Assembly: GCA_026874595.1 (NCBI GenBank)
Contig: CM049307.1
Span: 6,409,579 to 6,473,578 of the forward strand
DNA length: 64,000 nucleotides
Source of the DNA: Sipunculus nudus
Lineage: Eukaryota > Annelida > Sipuncula > Golfingiida > Sipunculidae
Reading direction: 5' to 3'
Positions 1 to 12,246 of this stretch are shown piece after piece. How positions within the stretch are numbered: position 1 is the first letter of the stretch; the number at the start of each line of letters is the position of its first letter. Below the pieces are notes generated by a model. The model ran no database searches and had not been told where the DNA came from. It saw nothing but the letters and a program-made list of their open reading frames with translations. The translations under genes and the position numbers were made by a program.

Positions 1-1007
1 CTCTGACCTTTCCTCTTTGCCCAGCGTCCGTTTGTGTGTCTGTTTCCACACATAAACCCACATATCTGGGGAACCAATTGACGGATCAGGAAAAAAAATT
101 TACACAAAAGTAGCCCTGGGAAAGCTTTATAACATACACAAAAAAAGGTGGCGCCACTTGCAACCATGTTTGCACAGTGTCCATCTGTTCATCTGCCTTG
201 GGTTAAATCACTCATATCTCTGCAGTGGTTTGACTAATTCACCTAAAATTCGACATGCGTATACATCATAGATAGCTTTCTTGATTTTATGACAGGTGGC
301 GCCACCTACTTTCGGGTTAACGCTGCAGACATCCAAGCTCATATCTCGGGAACCGTTTGACTGATCAGGAAAAAAATTTTACACAAATGTAGCTCTTGGA
401 TAGCTTTATAACATACACAAAAATGGTGGCGCCACTTGCAGCATTTTTGCACAGCGTTCATCTGTTTGTCTGCCTTAGGTTAAAATCACTCATATCTCTG
501 CAGTGGTTTGACTAATTCACCTGAAATTCAGCATGCGTATACATCCTAGATAGCTTTCTTGATTTTATGACAGGTGGCGCCACCTACCTTCACGATCACG
601 CTGCAGACATCCAAGCTCATATCTCAGGAACCGTTCGACCAATCAGGAAAAATTTTTTTACACAAATGTAGCCCTGGATAGCTTTATAACATACACAAAA
701 ATGGTGGCGCCACCTGCAGCCATTTTCGCACAGCGTCCATCTGTTTGTCTGCTGTGGGATAAAATCACTCATATCTCTGCAGTGGACTTTTCCACATGAA
801 ATTTTGCATGTGTATACATCTTGGATAGTTTCTCATTCAAATAACAGGTTGCACCACCTACAATCATGTTTATGTGGCAGAGATCCATTCTAATATGTAA
901 CACATGTAACTCTATATCCCTTGCCACTCAATCCATGCCTCACTTCACTTGTCCTTCTCTGATTTTGGCGGATACACGTAGTCGCTTGTGGACTACCCGT
1001 ATTCTAG
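1..1007 (+). mobile_element. HLE-B Helitron-like element with GGCGCC tandem units, 5' part outside window
   Basis: Contains about three tandem units, each with a GGTGGCGCCACC-type palindrome and a block reading ATATCTCGGGAACCG or similar. The right end has a GTAGTCG-loop-GACTAC hairpin (one stem mismatch here) followed by CCGTATTCTAG and then T, the pattern of a Helitron 3' terminus. Just inside the hairpin lies CTGATTTTGGCGGATAC, the near-perfect inverse of the family's 5' end. No Rep-helicase ORF is present, so it would be non-autonomous. Confidence 0.65.
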
Positions 1008-2103
1008 TTATTATGAAGCTGCACTTTTTGCTCAAATTCAATTTGGTAAATCAGTTAGATTCACCTCCCTGTTTAATGGATACATTAAACAGCCTCCCCA
1101 TTCACGCAGTATTTCAGTGTTTATTCAGGCTCCTCTTAGCATGATATGATATGATATTGGTATGATATAATATTATAATGAAATGATAGCAACATATTTT
1201 AAAAAAGATGTAAGATATTTGATGAAAACTATATTATATGATATTGATGTGTGATAATGATCTGATATAATAATTATGAGAATTATAATAATGACAGGTT
1301 GTGATAATTATATAATATTGGCATGATATGATGGGATATGATATGATGTTATGATGTTGTCAGTCATAATGACATGATGTGATGCTTGTAAATTTTTTCA
1401 TAATAATGATAAGGGCTTATACTGAAATTATAAAGGCCTTGATCCAGTACTTTTTAGTTTAAACACCTTCTGCTGGTTTCATGACAGAGAATTTGAGGTA
1501 GAGAGTCTTCACTTTCATGGCCAGGCTCACAGGTGGCGCTTGAGTCAGCTGTTACAGAAAGGTTCCAGGCGGGCACATGCGACATTGTTAGATGCAAGTA
1601 TATTCTTAAAATTAATTCTTATAAAGTTCATGAAAAGATACACAACCACATTAATTTGAGTGCATGTGTCAACAATCATTAATAAAATATGAACCAGATA
1701 AACTTGTTTGATTCAAATAAAAATGTTTTAAAAATTATTCTATCATTGCTCTGTCAGATGTTTTTCATTGATATTCAGTATTTTATTGACTGTTTCCATC
1801 ATACCAAAGTGTACAGGGATTTATTTAAGTGGGCTGCTGGCACTCTTCTAATATTTTCACTCTTTCATTATTTGCAACAGTGTGACATATTAATACTGTA
1901 TGGTTTCAATAAATACTAGTAACAGGTCACTTTTCTTCCAGTGGATCTTTTTCCATTACAACATACTCCAGGTGTAAAAATGTAAATGTATAACAACTGT
2001 ACATCTAACAGTGTATCTTATTAATGCTAAGTATCTGATATAAAATACAGTTTTCCCTCTCTCCCTCCTGTATTAGGATTTATAATTAATTCTACATTTT
2101 TAG
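1008..2103. other. AT-rich intron or upstream DNA, no gene seen
   Basis: The stretch 1140-1385 is a degenerate repeat of ATGATATG-like words. The rest is AT-rich with no convincing exon. It ends in a T-rich tract and TAG at the exon 1 acceptor. Earlier exons of the gene may lie left of the window. Confidence 0.5.
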
Positions 2104-2221
2104 GATGCTGCGCTGGCCCTTCGTCTTCTCATCATCACTGCCAGGAACAGATTCTGCTCCCATTTCTTCAGTCTTTCTAGCTCCTTCAAGCATCTCATGA
2201 GGGGCCTGTGGAAATTATTAG
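2104..2221 (+). CDS. Exon 1 (first visible) of the membrane-protein gene
   Basis: Encodes residues 1-39 plus one base of codon 40. The segment begins DAALALRLLIITARN and ends RGLWKLL, and is helical and hydrophobic-basic. The acceptor is a T-rich tract plus TAG; an in-frame TAG right before the exon shows that it starts here or later. The donor is G|GTGGGT. It is called first visible only: nothing shows a start codon. Confidence 0.75.
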
Positions 2222-2650
2222 GTGGGTTTAAACCTTTTCTCTCTCATTCACTCACAAAGATTTATTTTCCCTGTGTGCATCATAGTTTCTTTGAATGAGT
2301 CTGCTAATGTCTCTTGCTTGCTAGGTACATTTGGTTTTGTTTGATATGCCAATATGTCAGCATGTTAAGAAAGTTTTTAAAAACTGTCTTACAGATCAGG
2401 AAGTCTGTTGGTAAACTATGACAGAATTATTTTTAGAGTATATCCAAAAAGTTCATAGTGTTAATCACATTGCTATGCTTTTTTACTTAATTGTATAATT
2501 GTGTGTTCTCTTGGTTAAATTTGTAGAGATTGTAAAGCCTATACTGATACAAATTACAAGTGCATCGGTTTTGCTGAAGATGAGAAGAAATATTGATTTC
2601 CTTTACTTGAAGTTCCATGTGTAATTGGGTTAGACTTTGCTTAATTTTAG
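2222..2650. other. Intron 1, no distinct feature
   Basis: AT-rich spacer with a phase-1 junction on both sides. I see no repeat or RNA gene in it. Confidence 0.6.
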
Positions 2651-2748
2651 ATATCATATTTGGGATGCCTTCCACCAGTCCTGGAGATATCATGGGGAAG
2701 ATACGAGATGAACACATCAGGTTCCTGGTTGCAGAGTTAGATGTCAGG
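2651..2748 (+). CDS. Exon 2
   Basis: Encodes residues 40-72, including GMPSTSPGDIMGKIRDEH and ending AELDVR. The acceptor is TTTTAG and the donor G|GTAGGT. Only one frame is open across the exon, and it joins exon 1 in phase 1 to form an Asp codon. Confidence 0.85.
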
Positions 2749-4851
2749 GTAGGTGGACTTTTAATGTGAACTTACTGTATCATTCATACTTCACACTACC
2801 ATAAATATGGTTAATGTAGCATGCCATAGGGTGACCGCTGCCGGTTCAGAGATTCTGTTTGTGTAAAAATGGACAAGTTTATCCTTGATCCTTCAGTTAC
2901 ATGGAATAGGTTTACCTTTCTACAGAAAATGCACCCTTTTTAATATCGTTATAGGGTATGTTATCCAAACAATGGACCATGAAAAAAAACTTCTTTTCCT
3001 GTACTTAAAAATGTTTGTATTACTCATGGGATTATCTTTCACAATGATGGAACAGTATTCTGTTACCAATATAAAGAATAGTTTCAAACTGTGGAGGTAT
3101 TTGTTATTGCTTTTATAATTGTATCTGCCAAAACAGAGATTTGCAGGTACTATGTTTTCAATTGGGTTCCGCCGCTGCATTCATTTACAGAGAACTCCTG
3201 CAAGAACAATGGACCAATCTTTCCGAAACCCGGCATACTTATTTGCTCACCTATGTAGTTGTGCTTAACAAAGACAGGTGGAGCCACCTGCAGACCGTAT
3301 TGTGCAGTTTGAATCTGGGTGTCTGTTTGATTACAGTCCATATCTCAGGAAAGTATCAATATATTGAGCTGAAATTTTGCATGTCCATAGATCTTGGATC
3401 TCTCCATCTAGTACTTGAGACTGTTGGCGCCACCTACAATCATTTTCAAATGGCATCCAACCATGCAATTGCCATCTGTTCGTCTTAGTGATCAGTTCAA
3501 TGTATTGGGCTGAAATTGTGCATGTCCATAGATCTTTCATACCTCCATCTCTTATTCAAAACTGGTGGCACCATCTGCAATTGTTTTCTCGAGGCGTCCA
3601 TCCGTACTTTGCTTTGGGTGAAAATTGCTCATATGTCAGGTGTGGATCAATGTATTGGTCTCGAGATTGACATTTCCATCCATCTTCGAGTTTTCTGTAG
3701 ACCAAGCAGGTAGTGCCACCTCCCTTCCCATTTTCCCAGAATATATTAATGCCCTTTTCTTAGGATTGATCTGCCTTATTGACCTCTCATTGTGCAGTTC
3801 CAAAGATTTTGGATAACTCCATCTCATATTTAAGACTGGTGGCACCATCTGCAATTGTTTTCACATGGTGTCCATCTGTCTAATTTCTTTTGGTAATAAT
3901 CACTCATTTCTCAGGAGAGTTTGGCATGTTTATCCATCCTGGATAGCTCTGTTGTTGACCAGAAAGGTGGCGCCACCTGCTGTTCTGCTTTTATAGAATA
4001 TATTGATGCACTTTTTCTCAGTAGTGGAATGATGTTTCAGCCTGATATTTGCATGGTGTATCTATCTGTGGATCTGTTTTTGGTGAAAATTGCACATATA
4101 TGAGGAGTTTAATTGGCATCATTGATGCCACAAATTTTGAGTCATGTCATGTCAGGAACATTCCATGCCTTACTTTACCCATGCCTCTGTGATATGAGGG
4201 ATACACAGTCGCATCTCGACTACCCATATTCTAGTTATATCATGCATAAGATCTTTATATCTGATCATATACTGTGGTTTGCTTTATGTTTGTGAGGGTT
4301 TAAATTTGTTGTATTTGTGATAGTGAAATTACAAAAAAAATAAAACTTCCTTGAATAAGACACCCCATCATCACAGTTGAATTGCCATTTAAACTCTCTA
4401 GTCTGAAAGGCATCTCATGTACATTTTACTTGCCTCAAGTCCCTGAAGTCAAAAGGCAAAAGATTGATATTATATAAATTAACTGATCTTTCTCAGATTG
4501 ATATTATGAATATTATAAAACTTGTATAGATATGTAAAAAATTAACAAGTATACCCACTCATTTTATGAATCTTGGGTCAGTGTTGTTTCAGATTGTTAA
4601 GACTGTAAGCATGTCAAAGAATTCATATAAAAATGTATATACTCTGTTTTATAATACTCTATATTCTATAGTGTAATTGCAAAAATTGAACCCTAGCAAA
4701 ATACCAGAAAAGGGAAAATTGCAGAAAAGTAAAATGTAACCCCTCAACTGTAAAGCCACCCACAGTATTCCATGTACATTATTTATCATCTTTATATTAT
4801 TCCTGTGTATTTATTTTTATTATCTTTATATTGTTCTTGTATATTTTTCAG
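2749..4851. other. Intron 2, holding one complete HLE-B copy
   Basis: AT-rich DNA around the mobile element at 3119-4234. No other gene-like content is seen. The last 600 bases are very AT-rich and run into the T-rich acceptor of exon 3. Confidence 0.6.
3119..4234 (+). mobile_element. HLE-B copy with both ends present
   Basis: Starts A|TTGTATCTGCC and ends in a hairpin-like GTCGCATCTCGACTAC, then CCATATTCTAG|T. The interior holds diverged tandem units with a GGTGGCGCCACC palindrome at about 3966. It lies between exons 2 and 3. The termini match the copies at 1007, 37037-42657 and 47291. No protein-coding capacity is seen. Confidence 0.6.
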
Positions 4852-4932
4852 CCTGTTTGTAAAGAAGACTGGATCAGCTATGTAGACTACTTCCTAGAAA
4901 AGAACGCATTGGTTCAGTCAGAAAAGTATAAG
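4852..4932 (+). CDS. Exon 3
   Basis: Encodes 27 residues (73-99), beginning PVCKEDWISYVDYFLEK. The acceptor is TTTTTCAG; the donor AAG|GTCAGG is less canonical. Phase 0 at both ends, so skipping would keep the frame. Acidic and aromatic, likely soluble. Confidence 0.85.
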
Positions 4933-5209
4933 GTCAGGTCATAGTTGTAGTTCTTATAGTCCTTCAATTTATATTTTATTGTTATTAACTCTAATTATCT
5001 ATCCTGTTTAGTGTAAAAATTAATTTCATTAAACAGAATTTTCATTCAGGGTAATACAGATTCGATTCATTGTTTATCATTTCAGCTTATTGATCCATTC
5101 AGGATAAAACACATTCTGCTTGTTAATTATTTATGTCCTTTTCTGCTTGTTATCTATGACTTTATCTATTCAGGTCAGTACAGATGTTGTATGTTATTTA
5201 TGATTTCAG

Positions 5210-5294
5210 ACCACCGAGTTCGCCCCACCACTTGTTCCATACAGATATCAGACACCAAAAGGTTTTGATATAGATTTACGTCTCTTTAACAGAG
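5210..5294 (+). CDS. Exon 4
   Basis: Encodes residues 100-127 plus one base. It has a Pro-rich start (TTEFAPPLVPYRYQTPKG) and a later DIDLRLFNR. The acceptor is ATTTCAG and the donor G|GTGAGA. It joins exon 5 in phase 1 to give Asp. Confidence 0.87.
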
Positions 5295-5369
5295 GTGAGA
5301 GTCTTATCAGCTCTATCAACCTGTCACTCAAAGGAAATTGGGATAATAGAGATATGTAATGGGTATGCT

Positions 5370-5689
5370 ATAGCATCTGCCACAATCCCATGGTGCAGGT
5401 ACCAGATATAATCAAAATCCTCAATAAATAAATATAGCATCTGCCACAATCCCATGGTGCAGGTACCAGATATAATCAAAATCCTCAATAAATAAATATA
5501 GCATCTGCCACAATCCCATGGTGCAGGTACCAGATATAATCAAAATCCTCAATAAATAAATATAGGATCTGCCACAATCCCATGGTGCAGGTACCAGATA
5601 TAATCAAAATCCTCAATAAATAAATATAGCATCTGCCACAATCCCATGGTGCAGGTACCAGATATAATCAAAATCCTCAATAAATAAAA
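5370..5689. repeat. Tandem repeat, five near-identical 64-bp units in intron 4
   Basis: The unit runs from TAGCATCTGCCACAATCCC through GGTACC to CAATAAATAAATA. Five consecutive copies differ by only about one base, which suggests recent expansion. Unlike five other arrays in this gene, it does not touch a splice site: the nearest exon ends at 5294. Confidence 0.92.
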
Positions 5690-6040
5690 AGTATGAAACT
5701 GTCAAGGTGTAGTCCATAGGTTAACTTTTTTGACCGTGGAGTGGAATGTCCCTGGTTGAACCCCGTCTTTTTCTTAAAAGCAAATGGCCAAATCTCTAAA
5801 GAATATCAGACATCACTGTTATTTCTTGATGACAGGTCAAGACTGCTAGATTATTTCAAACCTGATAAATATAAAACCTGAAATCTGCAAGGCATGATAA
5901 TAACATTTTATCACATGGTTTCCTTTAATCTTATTCATTAGTGCCACCAACTGGGAATTTACATATCTTAAAACATGTCTGCAACTGACTCCGCATTGCA
6001 TACCTAATATCTTTATGAGATACTAATTACTTTCCAACAG
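5690..6040. other. Rest of intron 4, nothing distinct
   Basis: Low-complexity AT-rich intron running into the acceptor CCAACAG of exon 5. Confidence 0.6.
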
Positions 6041-6142
6041 ATCTCATACAACGATGTTGTAAACTGCTGAAGGACATTCTTGAGCGTGAATCAAAAGGCT
6101 GGCATATCAAGTTCAAAGAAGCCCTCATCCGCGAGCTTAGGG
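6041..6142 (+). CDS. Exon 5
   Basis: Encodes residues 128-161 plus one base. It contains LIQRCCKLLKDILERESKGW and a basic, helical end (KFKEALIRELR). The acceptor is CCAACAG and the donor G|GTAAGG. Its 3' end and donor are duplicated 124 bp downstream. Confidence 0.9.
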
Positions 6143-6360
6143 GTAAGGCATTACCAGTGGAGGCTATATCTGTGGTGAATACAATTCAAAGGGAATAATT
6201 ATTAAATAGATAAACTTTCTTAGAATCCACTAAAGTTCAAAGAAGTCCTCATGCATGAATGTAGGGGTAAGATTTTGAAAGTACCATACATTACTAATGG
6301 TGAATACAATTCAAAGAGAATGACCATTTAATTAAAAAAAGAAAAACATGCTTAGAATCC
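6109..6360 (+). repeat. Two-copy 124-bp duplication spanning the exon 5 donor
   Basis: The last 30-odd bases of exon 5, its donor and about 90 bases of intron recur from about 6233. The second copy reads GTTCAAAGAAGTCCTCATG and keeps a good donor, GGG|GTAAGA, at 6267. It is diverged, so the duplication is old. Reading through the first donor meets TAA before the second, so the extra donor would truncate the protein. Confidence 0.8.
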
Positions 6361-6640
6361 ATGCTGATGGAATGACAATCGTATGCCTTAGAAGAGTAGC
6401 AACTTGACATGACTCAACCTCATTATGGTGAAGGACTCCAGGGCTGTTTTCAAGGCTTTACCACTTAAGGCTGCTACTTTTAGTTTACTGTTAGAATTTT
6501 GGCAAAAAAATTATAGATTTGAAACCTGTGTGTAAGGGATTGTTAAACAAAGTAAGATTCAGTTTTTGATTAAAATCCTAAATTAAAGGGATGTCTTCTC
6601 ATTGGCTAAGTGTTAAAGTCAGTTTGATAATCACTTGTAG
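6361..6640. other. Rest of intron 5
   Basis: AT-rich with no recognised feature, ending in the TTGTAG acceptor of exon 6. Confidence 0.6.
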
Positions 6641-6766
6641 GTCAGAATCTGAGCACAGAACAAATATCACAAAAAGTCAACGAGGCCATCTTGGAGGAGT
6701 ATCTGCGCCGGGTATACGTGGCCATCCTGAACAGTGACCACCTGGAGAACATGCAGCCCAGGTTAG
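6641..6766 (+). CDS. Exon 6
   Basis: Encodes residues 162-203 plus one base. The sequence begins GQNLSTEQISQKVNEAILEE and continues with LRRVYVAILNSDH: amphipathic helix character. The acceptor is TTGTAG and the donor G|GTAAGT. Phase 1 at both ends. Confidence 0.92.
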
Positions 6767-7614
6767 GTAAGTCAAACATGTAAATCATCAGGACCTGTCA
6801 TGAGGGGACAAAGGGATGAGTAGACACCTTCAATGTACAGACACTAAGCCATTGTCCTTGCCCATTTCTCATTGGAATTGACCTCTCATAAGCAGACACC
6901 TGCTAAACACTGACAGGGACAGTCATGTTCGGCCAAAAATCCTGTCATGAACAGACACCTGAGTCTATTATATCAGCGGCCACCAGTTTAGCTGCACTAA
7001 TGTACCAGCTGAGCAGCTCTGTAGAAAGCTTTGTGCATGTTGTGAACAGCACGTATATAGATTCATTCATAGATCTCATGTAAATCACTGGAATTCCATA
7101 TCACATGACTGACTCAACCAATGAGCATCAAGATTGGTTGGCGACAGTCTTTTTCTGTCATATAAACATGGCGGACGAGTGGTTTGTGCCAGCAAACTTC
7201 GGTCACTTTTTCAATTCTGCAAAAATAATAACAATCACATTTGATAATTATAACTCTTACTGTAGCCAAAGACATCAAAATGTTGATTAACAGAAACAAA
7301 TTGGCCTGTGCAATAATCCAAATATGATTGCAGGTGCACCTGCAGGTGAAAGCAGCCGCATGCCACATAAAGCTCCCAAATACCCCGGTGTTTTCGCCAT
7401 ATTGAATGTCTGCCTCATTTGATGCCTGTTCATGGCGATGTAAATCTTACATATAGAAACTGTTTATGTAGCTGCTGGTTTGAAGATTCAGTCTGTGATG
7501 ATCAGAACATGACCAGAGTATAAAGTGTACATGCAGTTTTACATTAAAATCAACTTTCATAGAATCCTGCACCATTGGTTTTAGCATCTCCTTTCACTGT
7601 TACTCTGTTTTCAG
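6767..7614. other. Intron 6, no gene or clear repeat
   Basis: Unique-looking AT-rich sequence. Small open frames near 7105-7368 occur on both strands but show no splice or domain support. Confidence 0.5.
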
Positions 7615-7706
7615 GAGCCCTGATAGTGGCCCAGGCCAAGGCAGCATTGATCATGGAGAAAGCTATCGAGAATGTCAAACAAAAGTTACGGAGACACAGA
7701 CTAGAG
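7615..7706 (+). CDS. Exon 7
   Basis: Encodes residues 204-234: Ala-rich (ALIVAQAKAALIMEKAIENV), then strongly basic (KQKLRRHRLE). The acceptor is TTTTCAG and the donor GAG|GTGAGA. Predicted helix; the residue pattern would suit a coiled coil or helical bundle. Confidence 0.9.
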
Positions 7707-7766
7707 GTGAGATCTTCAGGACACAGCAGAGGTGGCTTTATAGTAAAGTGAAGCAGCTTCAGATTT

Positions 7767-9350
7767 GGGTATTTCTACAAAAAATGTCGCATTTCATGTC
7801 CCGAAACTATATTTGTCACTGAGAAATTAGCAAATGCTAAAAATGACATGAATAACCATTCAGATTGTTGCTAAAGATATAACCATTATTATGAGATAAA
7901 AATAATTCAAATCGGGGCAGAAATACATACAGAAAAAAAGCTGCAAATGTTACTATACCCTTAAATTTCCGTTGTCCCTTTCTCTCGGATCTTAAATTCA
8001 AAACAGCGTTTTTCTGTAACCACTGTTCCATTTATATAGATTTTGTTTTCCACGTTGTCACAGCGGTGAAAGTTTATTAAGATGATATTTTTGCTTGATT
8101 TTTCCTGACCGTTTTGTTTTTAATACAAAAATTTGGATATAAAAAGTATGTCTCCCAAAATATACTCGGCACCGTTACCTGACCTTTTGACCTTGCAGCG
8201 CGTGAACAGAAACCACTTTGCTGATGCAGGAACAGCGTTTAATAGAGTTCAGGAAATTTTGTACACATTATCCACAATTAAATTTAGTAACTGCCATATC
8301 AGTGTTCTCTGTTAATCATTAAAGGGTTAAAAAAATCACCGTATGTTTATTTGGACTCGACACTGTTACACCTGCGAAAAATTAACCGTCACATATAACA
8401 CTTCGAAAATGGCTTCCTCTTGTTGTTCATATAGTGATAACTCGTGCTGCCCTCTTAGGGACGGTATGGAAGTAATTTTTGTCCGGCATTTGACGTATAG
8501 ATGAAAAAAACTCAGCACTGTTACCACTCGAAACCGTTACCTGCATGAAAAATAACGGTGTCGAGAGCAAGGTAACGGTGTCGAGAACTTGGTATTAAAT
8601 CCAAATTATTGAAATAGATTTTGAAACATATTTTGGGCTAAATATTTTAAACATTTGCGTTTCTTCTATTCAAACAGGCATTTGCTTGTTTTAATACATA
8701 ATACTGGTATTCAAGTAGACAGTACGGTTATTTTTACTTCAGAAGCTCGACTCCGTTACCTATGCTCAACACCGTTATCTATGCTCAACACCGTTACCAA
8801 GAGGATTTTAAACCATGTTTAAATTTTATTTTCTGTGCATTCAAGAAAAATTAACAAGGTATTTCGACTCAAATTCTGAAGGTAGATGTACCAAAGTACT
8901 TTGTCCGGTAAATCCCTGCAAATGCACCCCTCTGGAAGCAAAAATAGGTATAGAGACAATTTTTGTTTTCAAAAATTAATTAAAAATAAGAAAATTTGTT
9001 CTTTTTTACACACTTTTTTTTGTTAAATTCATAACTGAAATTTATGTTTTGATTTTATCAAAGGCTATTAATTTTAATTTTATCGAAAATCACAAAAAAT
9101 CTAGTCAAAACAATTTCTGAAATGTGCAAGTGAGATTTTACTGCGTGTAACGGTGTCGAGAAAAAGGTTCATATTTTCCCCTAACCTGGACTATTTATAA
9201 AAAAAGGAAACTGAAAAGTGCACTACTTGCATTATTTTACAATTCTAACGATATTTTTCTACAAATTAAGTTTTGTTATATCAAAATCAAGATTTAAAAA
9301 AAAATCACCAAGAAAACCCTTGAAATGCGACGTTTTCTGTAGAAATACCC
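7767..9350. mobile_element. 1.58-kb element with 30-bp terminal inverted repeats
   Basis: The left end, GGGTATTTCTACAAAAAATG, is matched inverted at the right end with about 28 of 30 bases identical. ATTT flanks both sides and may be the target duplication. The interior carries about ten copies, in both orientations, of a motif close to GTAACGGTGTCGAG. No transposase ORF. The superfamily is uncertain. Confidence 0.75.
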
Positions 9351-10359
9351 ATTTATGTATTGTCAATGAATGTAACAAATGAGAGTAATTCAGAACATAG
9401 GTTTTATCATGTGGCTTTGCAAAACCTCAAAAGTGTCAGGTTGCTTAACCTGCATAATACTTTCCTCTCAAAATGTAATTTGTATCAAATTATTCCAAGG
9501 CCAATATAAAATTCAAACTGTTTATATGATGGTTACACATGAGGATTATTCTAAGTTTTGGATATTAGGAGTATTGATACTTAATGTAGCCTGTCTCTCT
9601 TTATGCACTCGCATCATTACTTTTTTATCACAGATATAGAGGATACTCTAATATACTAGAACTTAATTGTCTATTGATGCATGCATTATAAAAAATTTAT
9701 ATTTGCCGAAAGTATGACTTACTAACTGAAATGGAGTGAACCTCTATCATTAATTCTGTATTTCCTTGATCAGACGCCGGGCCTTAAATAGTTGAATGTC
9801 TTATTTAGTAGCCAGGTCAAAACCATTGTCAGTGTCACACCAAATTGTGCCAATTGCTTTCTAGGGCGTCCCTAATGTTACCAAAACCCATGCTTTTGAC
9901 CCAGGTTCAAATGTGCTTGAATAGGCTGGTGCTTAGTGCCGTTAACTGTATCAACCCCCCAGGATTCTGATGGAACCAATGTGACCAGTTGTAAGTGTTG
10001 CACAAATATAAGCAGAGTCACTCCATGTCCAGATAGAAACCATGCCACCAAATTTACAGGGTGCACAATAAACAGCACAACTTCAAGAAACACTGCGGTT
10101 TCTGGTCATGAGATCCCCCATGGATAGATATTTGTGGACAACTGCAAAATCCCTCACTGTGTAATCCATGTAAATTGTTCTTATGATATGCAGTTGTAGA
10201 GATTATGCGTGTCCCAAATGACATCTAAACATATTTTGTAAGCTCATTCCATTTACTGATGATGTTCTCAATTGCGTCCTTTATTTCTTGTGACCGGTGG
10301 TTTTATTGTTTTGACGTTAAGTTTTGTGATTTTGTCTGCCAAGCCTATAATGTGTTTCT
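9351..10359. other. Intron 7 spacer
   Basis: AT-rich, with a more mixed-composition block at about 9850-10130. No exon, RNA gene or repeat family was recognised. Confidence 0.45.
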
Positions 10360-11091
10360 AGCTCAGCTGACTATAAGTCATCTGAGCTATAGTCATGGTC
10401 CTTTGTCCATCATCCGGCCATCCGTCCGTTAACAGGGCACGTTTTGAAACCAGTGGACCTACGAATCCAAAATTTTGCATACATAGATGTCCCCAAAATC
10501 TCCTAAAATGGGGTCACTAGGACTTTGTTCCTTTGAGATATTAAGGAAAAACCTCTGTTTTCCAAAAAAAAGCCATTGTTACACTTCAAGGCTGCGTAAT
10601 ATCAAAACCACTGATCTGTTTTTGATCATATTTAGTATGCATATTCTTCCATACATTTTCTACAGACGTACCAAAAATAAGGTCAGTATTATATATTGTT
10701 TTGAAGTTATGGGCCCAAATATAATGCAATTTTAAAAAATCAGGAAATATATTTACTCACTTAACATGAGTGTTGCTGAAGCTGGAGACTTTTTCTCAGG
10801 GGTATAACTTTATTTAAATAAGATTCAATAGTTTACCCAATATTACATCTGAATTTTGCAAATTTTTCAAGTTATTAGCATAAATAAAAAATCAATACCT
10901 TAAATTTTGACCAACTTTGGCAAGGGCACATTTTTTCCCTGTAAGCATTGTTGATTTAATATTCACAGCATATATACATTAGGATTAAATCCTTTAAAAT
11001 CTAAAATTTCAAAGGAATTGATTGAATAGAGTAGCTTTTATTCAAGTTTTCATACACCATGTCAAGTGTTGTTTACATCTAGCCAACCTAG
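10360..11091 (+). mobile_element. HLE-A element, 5' part only
   Basis: Begins AGCTCAGCTGACTATAAG with the family's 5' hairpin (TAGCTCAG with CTGAGCTA). It continues colinear with the copies at 21624 and 51960 through the 'CATGTCA...TTTACAT' block, then is lost at the Tigger-like element that starts at 11094. The usual 3' end was not found on the other side. Confidence 0.65.
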
Positions 11092-11093
11092 TA

Positions 11094-12246
11094 CAGTAGA
11101 ACGTTGAATATCCGAACACCATTTATCCAAAAAATCGTTAATCCAAAATAAAAACCGTGGAACTGAAATTTTGACCACTTTTCCGAAATTTGAACTATGA
11201 CAAAAAATCCAGGAAAAAATGGTATAAAGGATTCACTTATTCAAAACAGAAGTCCCCACATCGGCGGTGATACATATTGCCGACTAATTTGTGCACATGA
11301 GCGTAGGCAGTAGGTGTCCTCTCTTTAATCAGAATGCCCAGACCGGAGTAATTAACCTGTACAAACAAAATATTACAACAGACCATAACTAAGTAGCCAA
11401 CCGCAGGATGTAGGTGTGATAAACTCAGCCTCGCCGATCCGTGTAGTCCTCGGCTCAGCTTTGATCATGCACAGTGGCTTTAAAGGATAGATTTGATCTT
11501 CTGTTCGGTAGTCCCCAAGGCCTTAAGTACAGCAGTGAGCATAAGTTGAGTTTATGTGCGCCTCTGTTTTTTACTCAGAGTCTATTGGCCAGATTATTTC
11601 TGACCAATATATGGGAATTTGATTAGCTAGAATTGTTGCTTATGACTGCTGTCGATCCTTGCAAGACTTGACACGTGTACCAAGCCAACTGACATCTCCA
11701 GAGAATTTAATGTCGAAAGATATACGATCAGTGACATTTACATTTTGTTTGATTAATTTGAAATAAAACTGTGTACATAAACTTGTACATAAACTGATCC
11801 TCTCGCTTGTCATTTCAATAAAAATACAGTACAAATATAAAGGTTCCTGTAGTTAACCTTTCTGCAGAGAGAATGCAGCACTTTCGAGGTCATGGCAGGT
11901 CATTCCAGTTATCATGGCAGCCACGCGTGACATGATGTAGGTACGATACCGATTGTTTCCTGCAAAGGGCTGTTCACCATTGATTATATTATTATATAAT
12001 AATGTGTTCTAAATAATAAATTTATTAAATCAATTGAAAATGTCATAATATATGGTCACACGTCTATCGGGGTTAGCAGCTTAATCAATTTGGTTCGGTC
12101 AGTATCTGCTAATGTCCCAAATTTGGCGGTAAGCGTAATCATGGTGATTCCCGGAGCAATTTCATGCAAAATCTTTCATCTGAATGATCGTTCGTCCAAA
12201 CAAAAAGCTTGTCTCCTGAGGCCTTCCGATTAACGATGCTCTACTG
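11094..12246. mobile_element. Tigger/pogo-like DNA transposon remnant
   Basis: Terminal inverted repeats start CAGTAGAACGTTGAATATCC on the left and CAGTAGAGCATCGTTAATCG on the right (read inverted), flanked by TA on both sides as expected for the Tc1/mariner-pogo group. No intact transposase was seen; the 1.15-kb length and missing ORF suggest a non-autonomous or decayed copy. Confidence 0.7.
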
